Of a stretch of DNA of 13,116 bases, positions 12,652-13,116 are shown in pieces. The stretch is from a bacterium. Its GTDB lineage: Bacteria; Patescibacteriota; Minisyncoccia; Phycocordibacterales; UBA10002. Made by a program: the position numbers and the translations under genes. The stretch lies in NCBI GenBank assembly GCA_030697445.1, contig JAUYPY010000013.1:1-13116 (forward strand), read 5' to 3'. Each line of letters begins with the position of its first letter. Position 1 is the stretch's first letter. The notes below the pieces were generated by a model. The model ran no database searches. It was not told the origin of the DNA and worked only from the letters and a program-made list of their open reading frames with translations.

Positions 12652-12679
12652 AGTATAGCAAAACGCAGATTAAAATCAA
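12652..12679 (-). promoter_or_regulatory. rpsB promoter, near-leaderless
   Basis: On the minus strand, TTGATT (12679-12674) and TGCTATACT (12660-12652) form a -35/extended -10 pair with a 16-bp spacer. The -35 covers the prfA TGA stop. The -10 box ends 8 nt before the rpsB ATG, so S2 may be translated from a leaderless mRNA, with no room for an S2-binding 5' leader. Confidence 0.6.
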
Positions 12680-13116
12680 ACCTTCGGTTGCGCCATCTCT
12701 TGTTCCGCATGTTCCAACGCTTCCACAATTTCTTCAAGACCGCCGGCTAAAATGGCGGGAATATTGTGCCACGACTCCTTAATACGGTGGTCGGTGATGC
12801 GGTCTTGAAGGATATTGTAGGTGCGTATCTTCTCGCTCCGGTCGCCTGTGCCGATTTGCGCGCGGCGCGTATCGGCGCTCTTCTTTGCCGCTGCTTCAAT
12901 AGAAAGCGCTTCAAGTTTTGCGGAAAGAATCTGGAGCGCTTTTTCGCGGTTGCGGCTTTGGCTGCGCTCTGCCGTAGAACGCACGACCATACCTGTTGGT
13001 TTATGGAAAACCCGCACCGCGGTTTCTACCTTATTCACATTCTGCCCGCCCTTCCCGCCCGCGCGCGAAAACTCAACTTCAAGATCGGCAGGGTTCACCT
13101 CAAAGCGCGCGCCCGA
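12676..13116 (-). CDS. prfA: Peptide chain release factor 1, C-terminal part (cut by window edge)
   Basis: The open frame enters from the right edge, and 146 residues are visible. The catalytic GGQ of domain 3 is present in [20 protein letters not shown], where Gln triggers hydrolysis of peptidyl-tRNA. After it come [12 protein letters not shown] and [24 protein letters not shown]; this GDRSE-IRTYN-PQ-R-TDHRI block is the RF1 form rather than the RF2 form, so it should act at UAA and UAG. The recognition domain with the PxT motif lies outside the window and cannot be checked. An internal GTG at 13098 is not a likely start. It ends 32 bp upstream of rpsB. Confidence 0.9.
   Translation of the reverse strand, partial: SGARFEVNPADLEVEFSRAGGKGGQNVNKVETAVRVFHKPTGMVVRSTAERSQSRNREKALQILSAKLEALSIEAAAKKSADTRRAQIGTGDRSEKIRTYNILQDRITDHRIKESWHNIPAILAGGLEEIVEALEHAEQEMAQPKV

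Noticed and set aside
1..13116. CRISPR array, insertion sequence or phage module
   Set aside because: No regularly spaced direct repeats, transposase, integrase or phage genes were found; the genes are ordinary housekeeping types.
1..13116. Alternative genetic code with TGA as glycine
   Set aside because: TGA ends the first membrane gene, prfA and the 136-residue gene at sensible places, so TGA acts as a stop.

Overview
The window reads as a compact bacterial chromosome segment with about 50% GC, very short intergenic gaps, TGA, TAG and TAA all used as stops, and tRNA genes packed against coding genes without an encoded CCA. Small single-gene versions of translation factors (193-residue EF-Ts, 678-residue ValS), a TsaD of the 'PGLEP-LW-G' type and several tiny one-helix membrane proteins suggest a Patescibacteria/CPR genome, probably Parcubacteria-like. 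That placement is inference from gene style; no 16S rRNA is present. TGA is a real stop here, so the Gracilibacteria/Absconditabacteria code is not in use.

Plus strand, 1-6565: a polytopic membrane protein resembling GT-C enzymes overlaps a family-2 polyprenyl-phosphate glycosyltransferase by 4 bp and is followed by tsaD (tRNA t6A synthesis), valS, a PrsW-type intramembrane protease and an Hsp20 chaperone. The first three look like one transcript. valS and hsp20 have their own promoter-like sequences.

Middle, 6576-7961: a minus-strand run of glutaredoxin, tRNA-Arg(CCT), a 91-residue one-helix protein and tRNA-Phe(GAA); a plus-strand tRNA-Gly(CCC); a minus-strand FtsB/DivIC-like divisome protein; and a plus-strand unit of promoter, palindromic repeat and 35-codon membrane peptide.

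Minus strand, 7962-13116: lepA (EF-4), parB, then, beyond the plus-strand tRNA-Leu(CAA), prfA (cut by the window edge), rpsB, tsf and an unknown membrane protein, the last three overlapping by single bases. The theme is translation and tRNA maturation, with division and segregation genes mixed in.

Two patterns stand out. First, two palindromic elements (2843-2878 inside tsaD, 7805-7841 between genes) share one architecture: an 11-bp outer stem, a one-base bulge, a TTGA/TCAA inner stem and an AGCCC(A) loop. Five outer-stem base pairs differ between them and every difference is compensated. The tsaD copy is exactly 36 nt and adds 12 residues in frame, resembling the Rickettsia palindromic elements. 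Second, a TGnTAnnnT extended -10 box lies only 6-9 nt before the start codon of six genes, which predicts largely leaderless mRNAs. In addition, the first 3.2 kb carries several long perfect short-loop inverted repeats inside coding sequence.
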